A stretch of 64,000 nt of DNA, from assembly GCA_001692895.1 (NCBI GenBank), contig KV748179.1, positions 3,307,390 through 3,371,389 of the forward strand, given 5' to 3'. This document shows positions 23,604 through 33,429 of this stretch, piece after piece. This DNA comes from Cenococcum geophilum 1.58 (Eukaryota; Ascomycota; Dothideomycetes; Gloniales; Gloniaceae). The notes beneath the pieces are model-generated. The model did not search any database. It worked only from the letters and a program-made list of their open reading frames with translations, and was not told where the DNA came from. Numbering within the stretch: position 1 is the first letter of the stretch; each line of letters starts with the position of its first letter. The translations under genes were made by a program, and so were the position numbers.

Positions 23604-26600
23604 TCAATTGATCTGATGTCGAATATCCACCAAATTCAATTGCTTTATCCAAGCTTCGTGCTTTTAACGAGGTAGGATCTTAGTAAGGCCGTCGGCAGGC
23701 ATCTTGTCTATAGGGACCCATTAAACGTCGATCTTTTTGTCTTAGACTTCCTGTCTTAGCCAGTGCTAATGGACGTCGATATGTCGAAGCTTGGTGTTAA
23801 GCTTTGGTGTATCCTGTCTTAGGAGTTGTACGGTCTACATATTATCGCAGAGTACGGTAAATTCGCGTTCTAAGTTAAAGCTAATTGCCTTAAAGAATCG
23901 TTGCCACCAGATAATTTTAACAGCAGCAGTAGACAGGGAGAGAAGTTCTGCTTCGGCAGTCGAACGAGTAATAGATCGCTATAGGGTTGCTTTCTAATTG
24001 ATTAGTCCTCTAAATAGCATAAATAGGTACCCTTAAGAGCTCCGTCTAGTCTCCTTATCGTCCGCAAATGCTGCATCGGATACTCCGTAAAAGGTAACAT
24101 CTTCTCCTTTTAGGTTTCTGTAATAGACGTGTGCTCCAAATACTTCCCTAGAGTATTCAATAGCTATCAATTTTGTTTTAAGGCAGTAGGTAATAGCTTG
24201 GTTAGCTGCGTTAAGGTGTTTTTGATTTGGATTAGTAAGGAATTCTACCAGCTTAGAATGCGTCTTAGCAATATCAGGTCTTTTAAATACGGCAAGGTGT
24301 GCCAGAGAACTAACCCGCTGCTGGTAGGCTAGAGTCCTTTAAGGGTTTATTTGCTAGTCGGACGGAATTAGTTCTTTAGCAGGAAGTAGTAACTTAGGAA
24401 ATCTGCCTAGTTAAATATTGAATTAATTGGCTATTTTTTTGATATAGGAGTCTTGGCAGAGCCAGAGCTTTCGACTTGGTTAATCTCGTTCAATTTGAAT
24501 TCCTAGAAACTACTATAGGTCTCCTAGTGCACGGATCTCGTATCGGTGTAGTAATTTAGCTTCAAATTCTTCGAGTCTTTAAAGGTCCTTTTTGGCAAAT
24601 AGAACGGCGATATCGTCTACGTAAAAGAAGATAATAAGTCGTTCGTCGGTAAATAGGCAGTTAGTACCTGGTACTGGTTTTAATCCAAATTTGGCTAGGG
24701 TACTAGTAAGCTCTTTATACTAAAGTAGTGGTAAGATTTTTAATCCGTATAGCGCCATAAGTAGCTCTAGGATATATCCTTTTTAATTAAATCCTTCTGG
24801 GCAGTAGCAATACACTAGTTTACTGAGCTTGGCGTTTGTGAACGCGTTTACGGCGTTATACTGTCGAATTTCTAAATTGAATGCGGCTGCTATAGCCATG
24901 AGAGCACGGAATATTCGAGCAGCTAGGGTTGCTGCATAGGTCTCTTCCTCTGTAATCTACAGGTCTCCGCGGGCGCATAGTCTAGCTTTAAGCTTTTGTA
25001 GGTAACCGTCGCTATTAAGCTTATATTTAAAGACCCATTTCAGTAAAAGGATCTGCTCGTTGCATACTTCTACTCTTGGCATAATCTTAAATATCCCTCG
25101 GCGTTTTAGGTCGTTATATTCTTTTTCCATGGCCTTTTAGAAGCCGGTAGTCAATAGATGCTTTCTTAGATCTTTAAGATTCTTTGGTTTAGGAGGAAGA
25201 TTGTCCCGATATAGAGATGAGGATCTAGTTCGGTCGATGTCCTTTACTAGTCCTATAGCAAATCCAGCGTAGTAGCTATATAGTGTAGATAGATTGGCTA
25301 GTGCTATCGCATGCGCTTAACGTCGAATTCTTTTTAATCCTTTTAGTAGGATAAGGTCGGCAGAAGGTTTGGCCGAGACTTTGTTAGCTCGTAGAGCTAT
25401 ATTAGATGGTTCTAGCGAACTTGGCTGGGAAGAGGTTGTTTCAATTATATCCAGGATATCGTCTTAAAGTCCTCCCGGTATAGTACTTGTTTCTGGTAGT
25501 TCTAAAGATACTAATCTACTAGGGGTTGGTAACTGTTTAATATCCTTTATAGGACGCTCTGCTGAATTATTTAATTTAGGGGTAGTCGTTTAATCTATTT
25601 TTAAGGTAGATCTTTAAGGGTTAAGATTATCTATATATAGGATTGATTGGTCCTTAGATTCGTCCTTATAGAGAGGTTCTAGTAGACTAATTGTCTAGAG
25701 GGTGTCTTCTAATACTTCCCTTAGCAGGTAGTCGATGTTTTAACCCTTGGGGTCATAGAACGAGGTCTTATTAAATATAACGTCTCTAGTTCAAATGACC
25801 TTACGGAGACTCGGAATCCAGATTCAATAGATATTAGTTAAATCGTAGCCAACCAGGTGTCTAATTAATGCACAAGGAGCTAGCTTGTCTCCCCTTTTAA
25901 TTCATTTATCTAGTGTATAGGTCTTACAGCCGTATACATATATATGGGAAAGTGATGGCGGCTTGCCGTAGGCGATCTCGTACGGAGTTTTCCATCCTAG
26001 TTGCTCATTTAGGGTTCGATTAAGTGCGTATCCTGCGGCAAGGAACGCCTCTGGTCCTAGAGACGGGGGTAAGGATGCTTCTAGCTGTATAGCCCTTGAT
26101 TATTCCATAAGGGTTCGTCCAGATCGTTCTGCTCCACCATTTTATTCCTCGGTATACGGTACTCGGCATTTAAAAGTGATGCCTTTGTCTGCACACCATA
26201 TATATAAGGTGTCTCCTATTTATCCAAAAGCACGTTCGTTATCGCTCCAGAAGAAGACGACGTCTTAGTAAAATCGTATTTTAATTAAACGGTGGGTCTT
26301 GCGGATGGTAGGTAGGACGGTAGCTTTATCCTTATTCTTAGCGGTAAATATAAAATTAAATTTGGAATACGTGCAATAGAAGTGCATCACGTATCTATCG
26401 CCGTTGTACCCTGGTTCTCCAAGGGTAATAATATCGAATGCTACCCGCTCGAATGGTCGAGTGGCTAGAAATTTGTGTTGTCGTCTTTAAGAGATCTACT
26501 GCGTGTGCTTTGCTAATAAGCAGACTTCGCATTCGATTTTAAGCGGTGCTCGTTCGTTAATTAGCTCTTTGAGCTTTGCGCCATTAACGTGTTTAGGAAG

Positions 26601-28238
26601 CTGCTTAATAGCATTAGGTCCTGCATGGCCAAGTATTTTGTGCCATTTTATAGCTATAGCTCCGACTGGTTTACGGGCCATTCTGCTTAGTTAATGTCTT
26701 CTTAATGAGAAGGTCGATTGAGTTGTCGACTCTAGGGTAGGCTCTCTATGCATCAGTGCCCAGTGGCCCCCTAGTCGTTTCGCATAGCATACTGTTTCGC
26801 CAGTTGCTAGTTGGTATAGTAAGTTTCGTCCTAAGTCAAAATAGATATCGTTATTAGTAGCTCTTAATAGTGCTACGATATTTGTAAACATGGTAGGTAC
26901 CAATGCTATATAGGATAGCTTCATTTTTAAGCTCCCAGTAGGTGTATTGACAGTAATCGTTACTGTTCCGTAAGCTTGTATTTTCTTAAAATTTCCGCCA
27001 GCAATTAGGTAGTCATCTTCTGCTGCTGGGTAGGAGAAGGTAAAGTCTTCTTAGTTATTGTAGATGTGGGTATCTGCACCAGGGTCGAGTATCCAGGTGT
27101 TCTGGAGTTTGAATGGAGTTTAGCCAGTACTAAATACGGCAGCATGGCTAGTCGGTGTTTTAGAAGGTAGGGTTTTGGAATTAAAATCAATTGTAGATTC
27201 TGTGCTCCTTTAATTGTCCTGTTCTTCTTTTTAAATATTGTTAACTAGGCGTCTAACCCAGGGTATAGAAGACATCATTTCTTCTATTTTCTTAAGGACG
27301 TCTGGCCTTGGTTTCCACCCTTGAGGGCGCTTCTGCTCGGCGATGTAGTAGCAGTTGCTGTATCGATGTTTGCGACCGCAGATGTATTTCTTATGCCATT
27401 TTGAATCAGGATTTGAGTCGGGGTTGGAATCTGAATTGGAATTGGAATTGCCTTGTAGGGTTACAAAGGCAGAGCTATTAGCAGTAGTAGACGACGATGC
27501 TACTTGCTGCATGCGGTAGTGCTCCTTAAATTCTTCAATTAGGTCGATAATAGATGGGGCTTCTTCGTCCTTGCGTTCCTTGCGAATAAGGTCTACTTCT
27601 AGAGCTCCTGCGAAGCTAGAAGAGATGGGTTTGATTGCTCGAACGAAGTCATAGTGTGCCCTAAACCCCTGTACATCTGGTAGCTCCAATTGCTCTACCA
27701 GCTTGTAGATGTTCCTCTAGCTGTTTAACCATTTTTTAATGCTCTGTTTTTTGTTGTAGGCTTTAAGAGCCGTGTATTGTATTAGGACGTCGTGCTTTTA
27801 ACCTAAGCTAGTAGGAGCTAGAGCTTTCTTGAGTGCTTGTAGTCGTTCGTATACTGTGTCTAGGCCGTTAATAAGTGGAAGGTAGGCTACCGATGTTAAT
27901 TGAACGATGTAGTTGCTAATATCGTTTATAGCCTGTCTTTGCTTCTAGTATACTCGTAGATTGTCCTTATATTCAGCGTAGAGCTGATTATAGGCGGTGA
28001 GCTAGCTTAGGTCTAGCTTCGCTATCGATATAGCCGTCGGTAGTACGTCCCTTAGTGTGGGCCGACTTGGTGGTTCTAGCGTTGGGAGATCCTTTTTCTT
28101 CTTTGATGGGTCGATGTATTGCCATACCTCGTTGGTTTTGGCTGTGTCTTGGATGATAAAGAACTACTATATCCAATCAGAAGGCTAGTTAAGGATAAGG
28201 TTGATTTTGGACGAAGGTTCGTTCATATTAGTCGTCAT
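23604..28238 (-). pseudogene. Element L gag-pol polyprotein, near-intact
   Basis: It starts MTTNMNEPSSKI at 28238 and ends at the TGA of 23604-23606, about 1545 codons, a normal Copia length. Gag occupies about 27000-28238 with a knuckle-like CGRKHRYSNCYY near 27365. The protease region (YIALVPTMFTNIVAL) lies at 26690-26930. The GAG-pre-integrase HH motif (WHKILGHAG) is near 26640. The integrase core has all three acids: D in FDIITLGEPGYNGD (about 26435), D in FFWSDNERAFG (about 26250), E in NGGAERSG (about 26125). The RT box YVDD at 24612-24623 is intact. RNase H ends with ADGLTKILPR. About a dozen or more TAG/TAA stops, mostly at former Gln codons, keep it from being functional. Confidence 0.9.
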
Positions 28239-28530
28239 TTTTAGGATTTTAACAGGTCAAGCAGGGTCTAGGTTAGCGTCTTGGCGAAACCTTATTTTAA
28301 CATTTTTGATTTGTTAGTTCGTTCGTCGGTTAGTCGTACGGTTAGGGTCGTACGGTCGGTCGGGTTCGGTTTAATTAATGTTCGACGTAATCGATGTTTA
28401 ATGTGTTCGATGTTCGATTTAATTAATGTTCTATCGTCCGTCCGTTTGGTTAATGAAGAAGCTTAAGACACTTACAAAGGTGGTAGAAGTAGTGACTTCT
28501 TAAATAAGGTAGTAGATTAATTACTCAGCA

Positions 28531-28554
28531 GGTAATGCGATCCGGGCTCATAAT
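28531..28554 (-). promoter_or_regulatory. Primer-binding site: initiator-tRNA half
   Basis: Next to the 5' LTR the plus strand reads CGGGCTCATAA (28543-28553), identical to the anticodon stem-loop 5' part of fungal initiator methionine tRNA (anticodon CAT within CTCATAA). Copia-type elements are known to prime from a tRNA-iMet half cut in the anticodon loop. The minus strand would thus pair with that half-tRNA. Confidence 0.7.
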
Positions 28555-28791
28555 TATAAGCTTTACAGTGTGGGAGAATTGAGTGAACGACTTGATTGTA
28601 AATGGAGGTCTAAAGGGTCTATATATATACATGAGGAAGGTATAGATAATGAGATAAGAAAGGGTTAATTGACCGAGTCATTGACCGAGTTAGTGGTCGA
28701 GTCGGTGGCTCGAGTCGGTGAACGAGTCAAGGTGAGCGAGTCGTTGAGTGAGTCAAGGGTAGGCTCAGTAGAGCACCAGTAGTCGGTTACA
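28555..28791 (-). repeat. Element L 5' LTR
   Basis: Partner LTR. The single base difference from the other copy (G/A at the position after AGCTTT) is RIP-compatible. TATA-like TATATATATAC at about 28620-28630 could be the promoter region read in either direction. Confidence 0.93.
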
Positions 28792-28796
28792 GTTGT

Positions 28797-28933
28797 TCTA
28801 TGTATGTTAATAAGGGAGGGCGAGGAGCTTAAGGCTCCTCGCCACGCTAGTGCCGCGGCGACACGTAACGGCAACTTGCCGCACGTAACGGCAATATGCC
28901 TTATATGGTGACCCCTTGCCTTTATTCCCAACA
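28797..28933 (-). repeat. Element B right (5') LTR, second part
   Basis: The remaining 137 bp, ending TTCCCAACA, followed by the TSD GTTTC at 28934-28938. It matches 9205-9327 closely. Confidence 0.9.
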
Positions 28934-28938
28934 GTTTC

Positions 28939-29204
28939 TTAATTAGCTATAAGCTTAATTAAGTGCTTTATAGGTACCGGTAAGATATTAGCCTTTTATA
29001 ATCTAAAACGTTTAAGGGCTTTAATAAGGTAAGCTTATTATAAAAGTATAATCTTCTTCTTTGTTTAATCTCTCGTAACTATTATACTTAAGTAAAAGCT
29101 TATTGACCTAAGATCTATTATTTAAAAGGCTGCTTTAAGCTCTACTTTTGCCTAATTAACTACCGCTATATTCTTATAGATAATCTTAGTATTATTAATA
29201 TAGG
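28939..29204 (-). pseudogene. Element J: Copia reverse-transcriptase C-terminus
   Basis: This continues the Copia frame interrupted at 2676. The reverse strand gives WAKVELKAAF-like sequence, ISFYLSIIVTRD, then an AYLIKALKRF block and a PVPIKHL block. These are the order and spacing of the RT-to-RNase H connection in Copia polyproteins (the FYLG..I.RD and YI.K.L..F motifs). Joining 29204-28939 to 2676-1986 gives one continuous domain order, which supports the view that B inserted into J. The upstream RT is cut off at 29204, where the D2 LTR starts. Confidence 0.72.
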
Positions 29205-29628
29205 TATTACGGACCTTATATTAGCAGTAGTGGAACTACTAAGGAGAGACATAAACGGACTAGTAGTGGAAGTATAAGAAGTGCTAGAGCCAGTTAAACT
29301 ATATAATAAGGGGTAGCCGAGTTATATAGTAAGTTACGTTATAAGTTTAGAATGTGGGAACGTAGGAATATAGGAACGTAACGTACTAACGTACTAACGT
29401 ACCAATATACTTAGTACATTTCTTAGGCATAGTATTGTGTATTTAAAGGACCATAGTCCCTACTTAGATAGTTCTCTTTTTTTTATAGTAAATCTTAAAA
29501 TATAATTAGAGTTAATCTATTAGGTAACTACTCTACTAGTTATTATTACGTTATTAACTTCTTATTTACCTATATACCTAGCCTATTAATAAGTCTACCA
29601 TAGTATTTCCTATAAGGCTTTATTATAT
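29205..29628 (+). repeat. Element D2 5' LTR
   Basis: It matches 59238-59660 in reverse orientation. The central part has the short direct repeat GTACTAACGTACTAACG (29384-29400 area). The last 200 bp or so resemble the D LTR, including the CTAGCCTATTAA phrase. Confidence 0.82.
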
Positions 29629-29642
29629 ATTTACTACTAAGG

Positions 29643-31362
29643 TTATAGTATTAATGAAGTTAAATAATATACTACTGAAAGCAGCGGTTATAAAAGCGTT
29701 AACGGCAGCAACTATATTAAGATTAGGTAATAACACCAGTATAGTAAATACTAGCTCTTAGCTAGTTATAGTTAGACAGCTATAGGAAATAGTTAATTAA
29801 TTAATAGATAATAATAGAATACTTAAAGAAAGGATTAATAGAATTAGAGTAGCTAAGGTTAAGCTACTATCTATTAAGCAATTCTTAGGGGAGAAATTAA
29901 AGCTTAAGGAATTTCTTATATAAAAGCACTTTAAGGTTACGCAAGAAGGAGTAAAGCTAGTAACGCCTATAGATTAAGTTACCTATATAGGATTGTTCCT
30001 AATAGGTAGGGTACTTAAGTAGTTTAAGCCTTACCTAATAAAGGTATAGGAAAACAGCATAGCAACTATTAACTAGGAGGTATGGTATATATTTACTAGT
30101 TAGAGCGGGTTTATAAAACACCTAACGTAGATATTTAGAGACCTAAAGGCAATTACTACGGTAGAAAGAAAGCTTTAAAACCTAGTATAAAGGACTTTAG
30201 TAATTAAGTATATAATATAGTTTTAAATATTAGTAATATAGGTTAAATAGAATAATAAGGCGCTTATAGCATAGTATAAATAGGGACTTAAGGTAAAAGT
30301 CTAGAATATAATTAACTAAGTAATTAAGATTAATAATAGGATCTACTAGAGGCAATAGGCTAAGAAAGGTTAAAATAGAGTTCTATAGTTATATATGGCG
30401 TAAAGTATATATTAACTAAGTTAGAAACTATAGTATAGCGCAGAGCTAATAGACCTAAGTAGTACTAAAGAAGCCTATAAGAGATAAATAAAAAGACTAT
30501 AAAAACCTAGGGGATAAGGATTAAGTAATTAAACGTTTAAGGAGTAGAGGCCAAACTAAGAATCTTAGCAGTAGAAGATATTTAGGCAGACTCTATAGCA
30601 ATAAAAATAGTTTAAAAAAGGGGCTTATATAAATTATAGAAAAAAGGTTATTTTGCTAGAAACTATAAAGACAGTTAGTATAACTATATAGTAAAGGGAA
30701 CTAGGCTAGTAGAAGATATATATATATAGAGGGATAATAGTATACTATAAGAAACAAAAGAATATTTAATTAAGAGTTTTGCATTTTGTTATAATAACAT
30801 ATACTAAATTTATAAAGACGCTAAGTATAGCGTAAGCTATTAGCTATAAAAGCTAAAGTTATTAAAGTTTAGAGGAACTAATAAACCATCTCGTAGATTA
30901 GATATTAAAGATAATAAATTTAACACAGGCGAAATATTTAGCGACGATAAGGTAATAAAGGTAGCTTACTAAAAGCGTACGGACCTTAAAACGGCTATAA
31001 TAGAAGTAGAGGCTAGAACCTTTATGGAATAAGGATTAGTAATAGAAATTATAACACTATTAGATACGATATCCATCACTTTATAAGACGGAAGAAGAAA
31101 TACCTAATAAAGGGGATTAAGCAAGTAGATAACTACTAGTGCTAACTCACTACTTAATAAAGGTAAAAGGCTATAGGATTAAGACTCTTAGGATAAAATA
31201 AGACTAGCTTAAGAACCTATAATAGACAATAACCGGTAGAGTAGGGTAGTAGCTTAGTTTAAAGATATATAAATAAGCTTAGAATAGAGTTTCCTAGAGG
31301 TATAAGATTCTTAAAGTAAGATAAGCGAGATTTAAGACTCTTAAAATAAAATAAGAACACTA
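29643..31362 (+). pseudogene. Element D2 gag remnant
   Basis: The plus strand aligns with D's gag and linker. The start codon equivalent is ATA, not ATG. The capsid motifs VTYIGLFLIGRVLK-like and the knuckle equivalent near 30620-30665 (where CCHC cysteines are now Tyr) are still visible. Stops are dense. Sequence corresponding to solo LTR S is absent at about 30390, confirming S as an insertion in D. Confidence 0.75.
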
Positions 31363-32431
31363 TAGATGCCTAGACCCCTATTACTTATAGATAGAGCTAA
31401 TCCTATATTAATAATTAGAAGCTTTAACTATAAAATAAGCTTAAAGTTAACGCGGACTATTTCTCTACCATTTAAGCTAAAATAGCCTATATCTTTAGCT
31501 ATACCGGTAGGGATATATAGACGTATCTACGTCTATAATACGCCTAGGACTTAATAAACCCCTTCCTCTCTAGAGAAAAAATAATTAACTACTTATCTTC
31601 TATCTATAAGGACCCCTTTAGGATATAAAACGGCTACCTTAATTATAAAAGCCTAAATATAAAAACGATAGAGGCCTTTTCGGCCTTTTAGACCCGCTTT
31701 TTATACCTAGCCGGCTAAGCCTAAATTCCCTATAAAGACTTAATGCTAAACCTCTTTAATAAGCTTACCCTAGATCTATAGCGCGTTATATTACTAGTTT
31801 TTACTACTATATAGACGCTAAAGGTACTTATAAACTACTACCTAGCTATTAACTAAGGTCTCTATTAAATTAAGGTATAAGCTAAGCAGTATAAAGCTAG
31901 AAACTCTTTAAACTAAATTATAAGTACTTTTAAAACGACTTATAACTCCTATAGTACTAGCTATATGGCTTACTATTAATTTAGTAGCTAGCCGCGTAGC
32001 TAGTCCTACTATAGGTTTAGTATATACTCGGTTTATATATAGCGACCCTTAGTAATTAAGGAGCTTGCTTTTTATATAGCTAAAAGAACTACTTTACTAA
32101 GGACTACTAGATAAAGGTAAAAACGGACAAGGTTCTATTAATCTAAAAAGATAATATAAAGTTAGAAAATGAGGAACCCTAAAAAAAGACTCCTTTTAGG
32201 GTTAAAAGGAATTTATATATTATATATTAATCTAAGTTAGCTAGTTAGTAGGAGAAGCTATACTATCCCTTATACTTTATTCCGTAATAGATATTAAGTT
32301 TTAACCCCTACTTTAGCTAACTTTAGAGTAAATACCTTTATCTTAATAGATATCTAATACGCTATAAAGCTGGCTAACTTTTTAAATACGCCCTTTAAAG
32401 AACTACCTAAACTAATTCCTATTTATAGGTA
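31363..32431 (+). pseudogene. Fragment E1: Gypsy gag and protease start
   Basis: Plus-strand reading gives a Gag C-terminal region (KTIEAFSAF.TRFLYLAG, IPYKDLMLNLFNKLTLDL, INYYLAINQGLY, then a Ser/Tyr/Arg-rich stretch STSYMAYYQFSSQPRSQSY), and then a protease region VLTPTLANFRVNTFILI.. with AIKLANFLNTPFKEL. The latter surrounds the catalytic Asp-Thr-Gly, which is now Asn-Ile-stop. The frame is cut at 32431 by the DNA transposon P. It may be the 5' half of E2, but E2 also appears to carry its own protease C-half, so they could be different elements. Confidence 0.65.
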
Positions 32432-32539
32432 ATGTAGTTTATGAGCGAGCTGGCAATATAAGCGAGCTAGTAACCCCACTAACCTTTTATATCTTTGCGG
32501 CTATATAGATCGTTAACGCAATAAAATACTATAAATATA

Positions 32540-33033
32540 ATAGCTATCCTAGGTTAAGTAGTATCTATAATATCCTTCTTATATATATATAAGTTGTGCC
32601 TTAGCTTTTTACGGTAAGTTTAGCGTATAAAAGCCTGCCGGCTTACACCTAATTCCCTCTTAACTTAATACCTTTTGCCCCCTTCGCCGCTTCTCTACCT
32701 CTATTTAAGTAATAATCTCCTTTCTTTCTGCCTTTATTAAGGTGCCTTCCTTCTAGATCCTCTTTCTTTTATACTTTTTACGTACTAAGGCTGCTTTATT
32801 TGCCTTCTAGACGGTAAAGACCTAATCGCGTAGTAGTACTAGTAAATGCGCTATTATCTTAGAGCCTTTAGCAAGCTAATTAACTAATTAAATAATTAAC
32901 GTAGGAGAAGAATCTTAATGCCTTTAAATCTAATTACGTATAAGCGTTAACTAAGCGCCTAGCTTGCGCGCGTTATTTAGTAATTAAAACTCCTATAGAG
33001 CCTTTAGTGCAGCTAGTAGTGGCGGTATATAAA
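32540..33033 (-). pseudogene. Element P transposase, C-terminal part
   Basis: Continuation of the transposase beyond G2. The minus strand shows a basic coiled stretch (RRQIKQP, KSIKERGSRRKAP) and, at about 32570-32645, the remains of a small Cys/His knuckle typical of the C-terminus in fungal pogo transposases. Joined to 46349 across G2 it restores the expected length. Confidence 0.7.
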
Positions 33034-33048
33034 GGCTTTATTACGAAG

Positions 33049-33407
33049 TGTTACGGAGTGAGTATAAGCGGTAATAATATGTAGCGAAGTAGGTATTATT
33101 AAGCTATGTATATGAACTGCGTAATGAAGTCAAGACGTTGCGTAAGGAAAGAAGGTAGGAAAACGGGAAGAAAGGGCATATATCGTTAACTTAGTTGCTT
33201 AGTTAACACGTGCATAGGCAGAATAGCGTTTAGGTTGTAGTCCTAGCAGAACTTAGTAGAATTTAGTAGAACTTAGCAGAATATGGCAAAATGCCGTAGA
33301 TTGCCGTTAGATTGCCATTAGATTACTATTTCGCGGTTAGTCTTTAATTGCTAAGTTGGTAGAAATAGGTGGACGTGTGCAAGGTGTTACAGGGGTGTCC
33401 CGTAACA
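33049..33407 (-). repeat. Element G1 3' LTR
   Basis: 359 bp. It contains a run of AGAACTTAGTAGAATTTAG-type 10-bp phrases (33246-33293) common to G1 and G2 LTRs. Confidence 0.93.
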
Positions 33408-33429
33408 GTACCCCCCCTTTAAACTTGAG

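Larger units (their letters stand above)
23192..28791 (-). mobile_element. Element L: young Copia retrotransposon
   Basis: 5600 bp with 237-bp LTRs (23192-23428 and 28555-28791) that differ at one base apart from three N positions. TSD GTTGT is perfect (23187-23191 and 28792-28796). On the minus strand the LTR runs TGTAACCG to CTTATA. A polypurine tract (AAAATCTGGGGGGGTG, complement of 23429-23444) adjoins the left LTR. The primer-binding site beside the right LTR matches half of an initiator tRNA. The coding region is far better preserved than in the surrounding elements, so this is among the last insertions. Confidence 0.95.
2677..28933 (-). mobile_element. Element B: nested Copia-type LTR retrotransposon
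   Basis: LTRs of 198 bp (2677-2751 plus 9205-9327 on the left; 23131-23191 plus 28797-28933 on the right) start TGTTGG and end CCCAACA/CCCAATA. A perfect 5-bp duplication GTTTC flanks the whole at 2672-2676 and 28934-28938. Transcription is on the minus strand, so the right LTR is the 5' one. After removing the inserted elements A, D and L, the internal region is about 5.6 kb, normal for Copia. Both LTRs and the 3' untranslated region were used as targets by later elements. Heavy RIP mutation is present throughout the body. Confidence 0.93.
29205..31362 (+). mobile_element. Element D2: 5' end of a D-related Gypsy element
   Basis: It begins with a 424-bp LTR (29205-29628, TATTACGG to TTATTATA) related to D's LTR in its 3' half but different in its 5' half, and then follows D's gag to about 31362, where similarity stops abruptly and an unrelated gag-protease fragment begins. 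No pol and no matching plus-strand 3' LTR occur in the window. A minus-strand copy of the same LTR lies at 59238-59660. The insertion is in J (5 bp before it: ATAGG). Likely truncated by recombination or deletion. Confidence 0.75.

Noticed and set aside
28797-28933. GC-rich block as a possible structural RNA or CpG island promoter
   Set aside because: It is the second half of the B LTR, repeated at 9205-9327.
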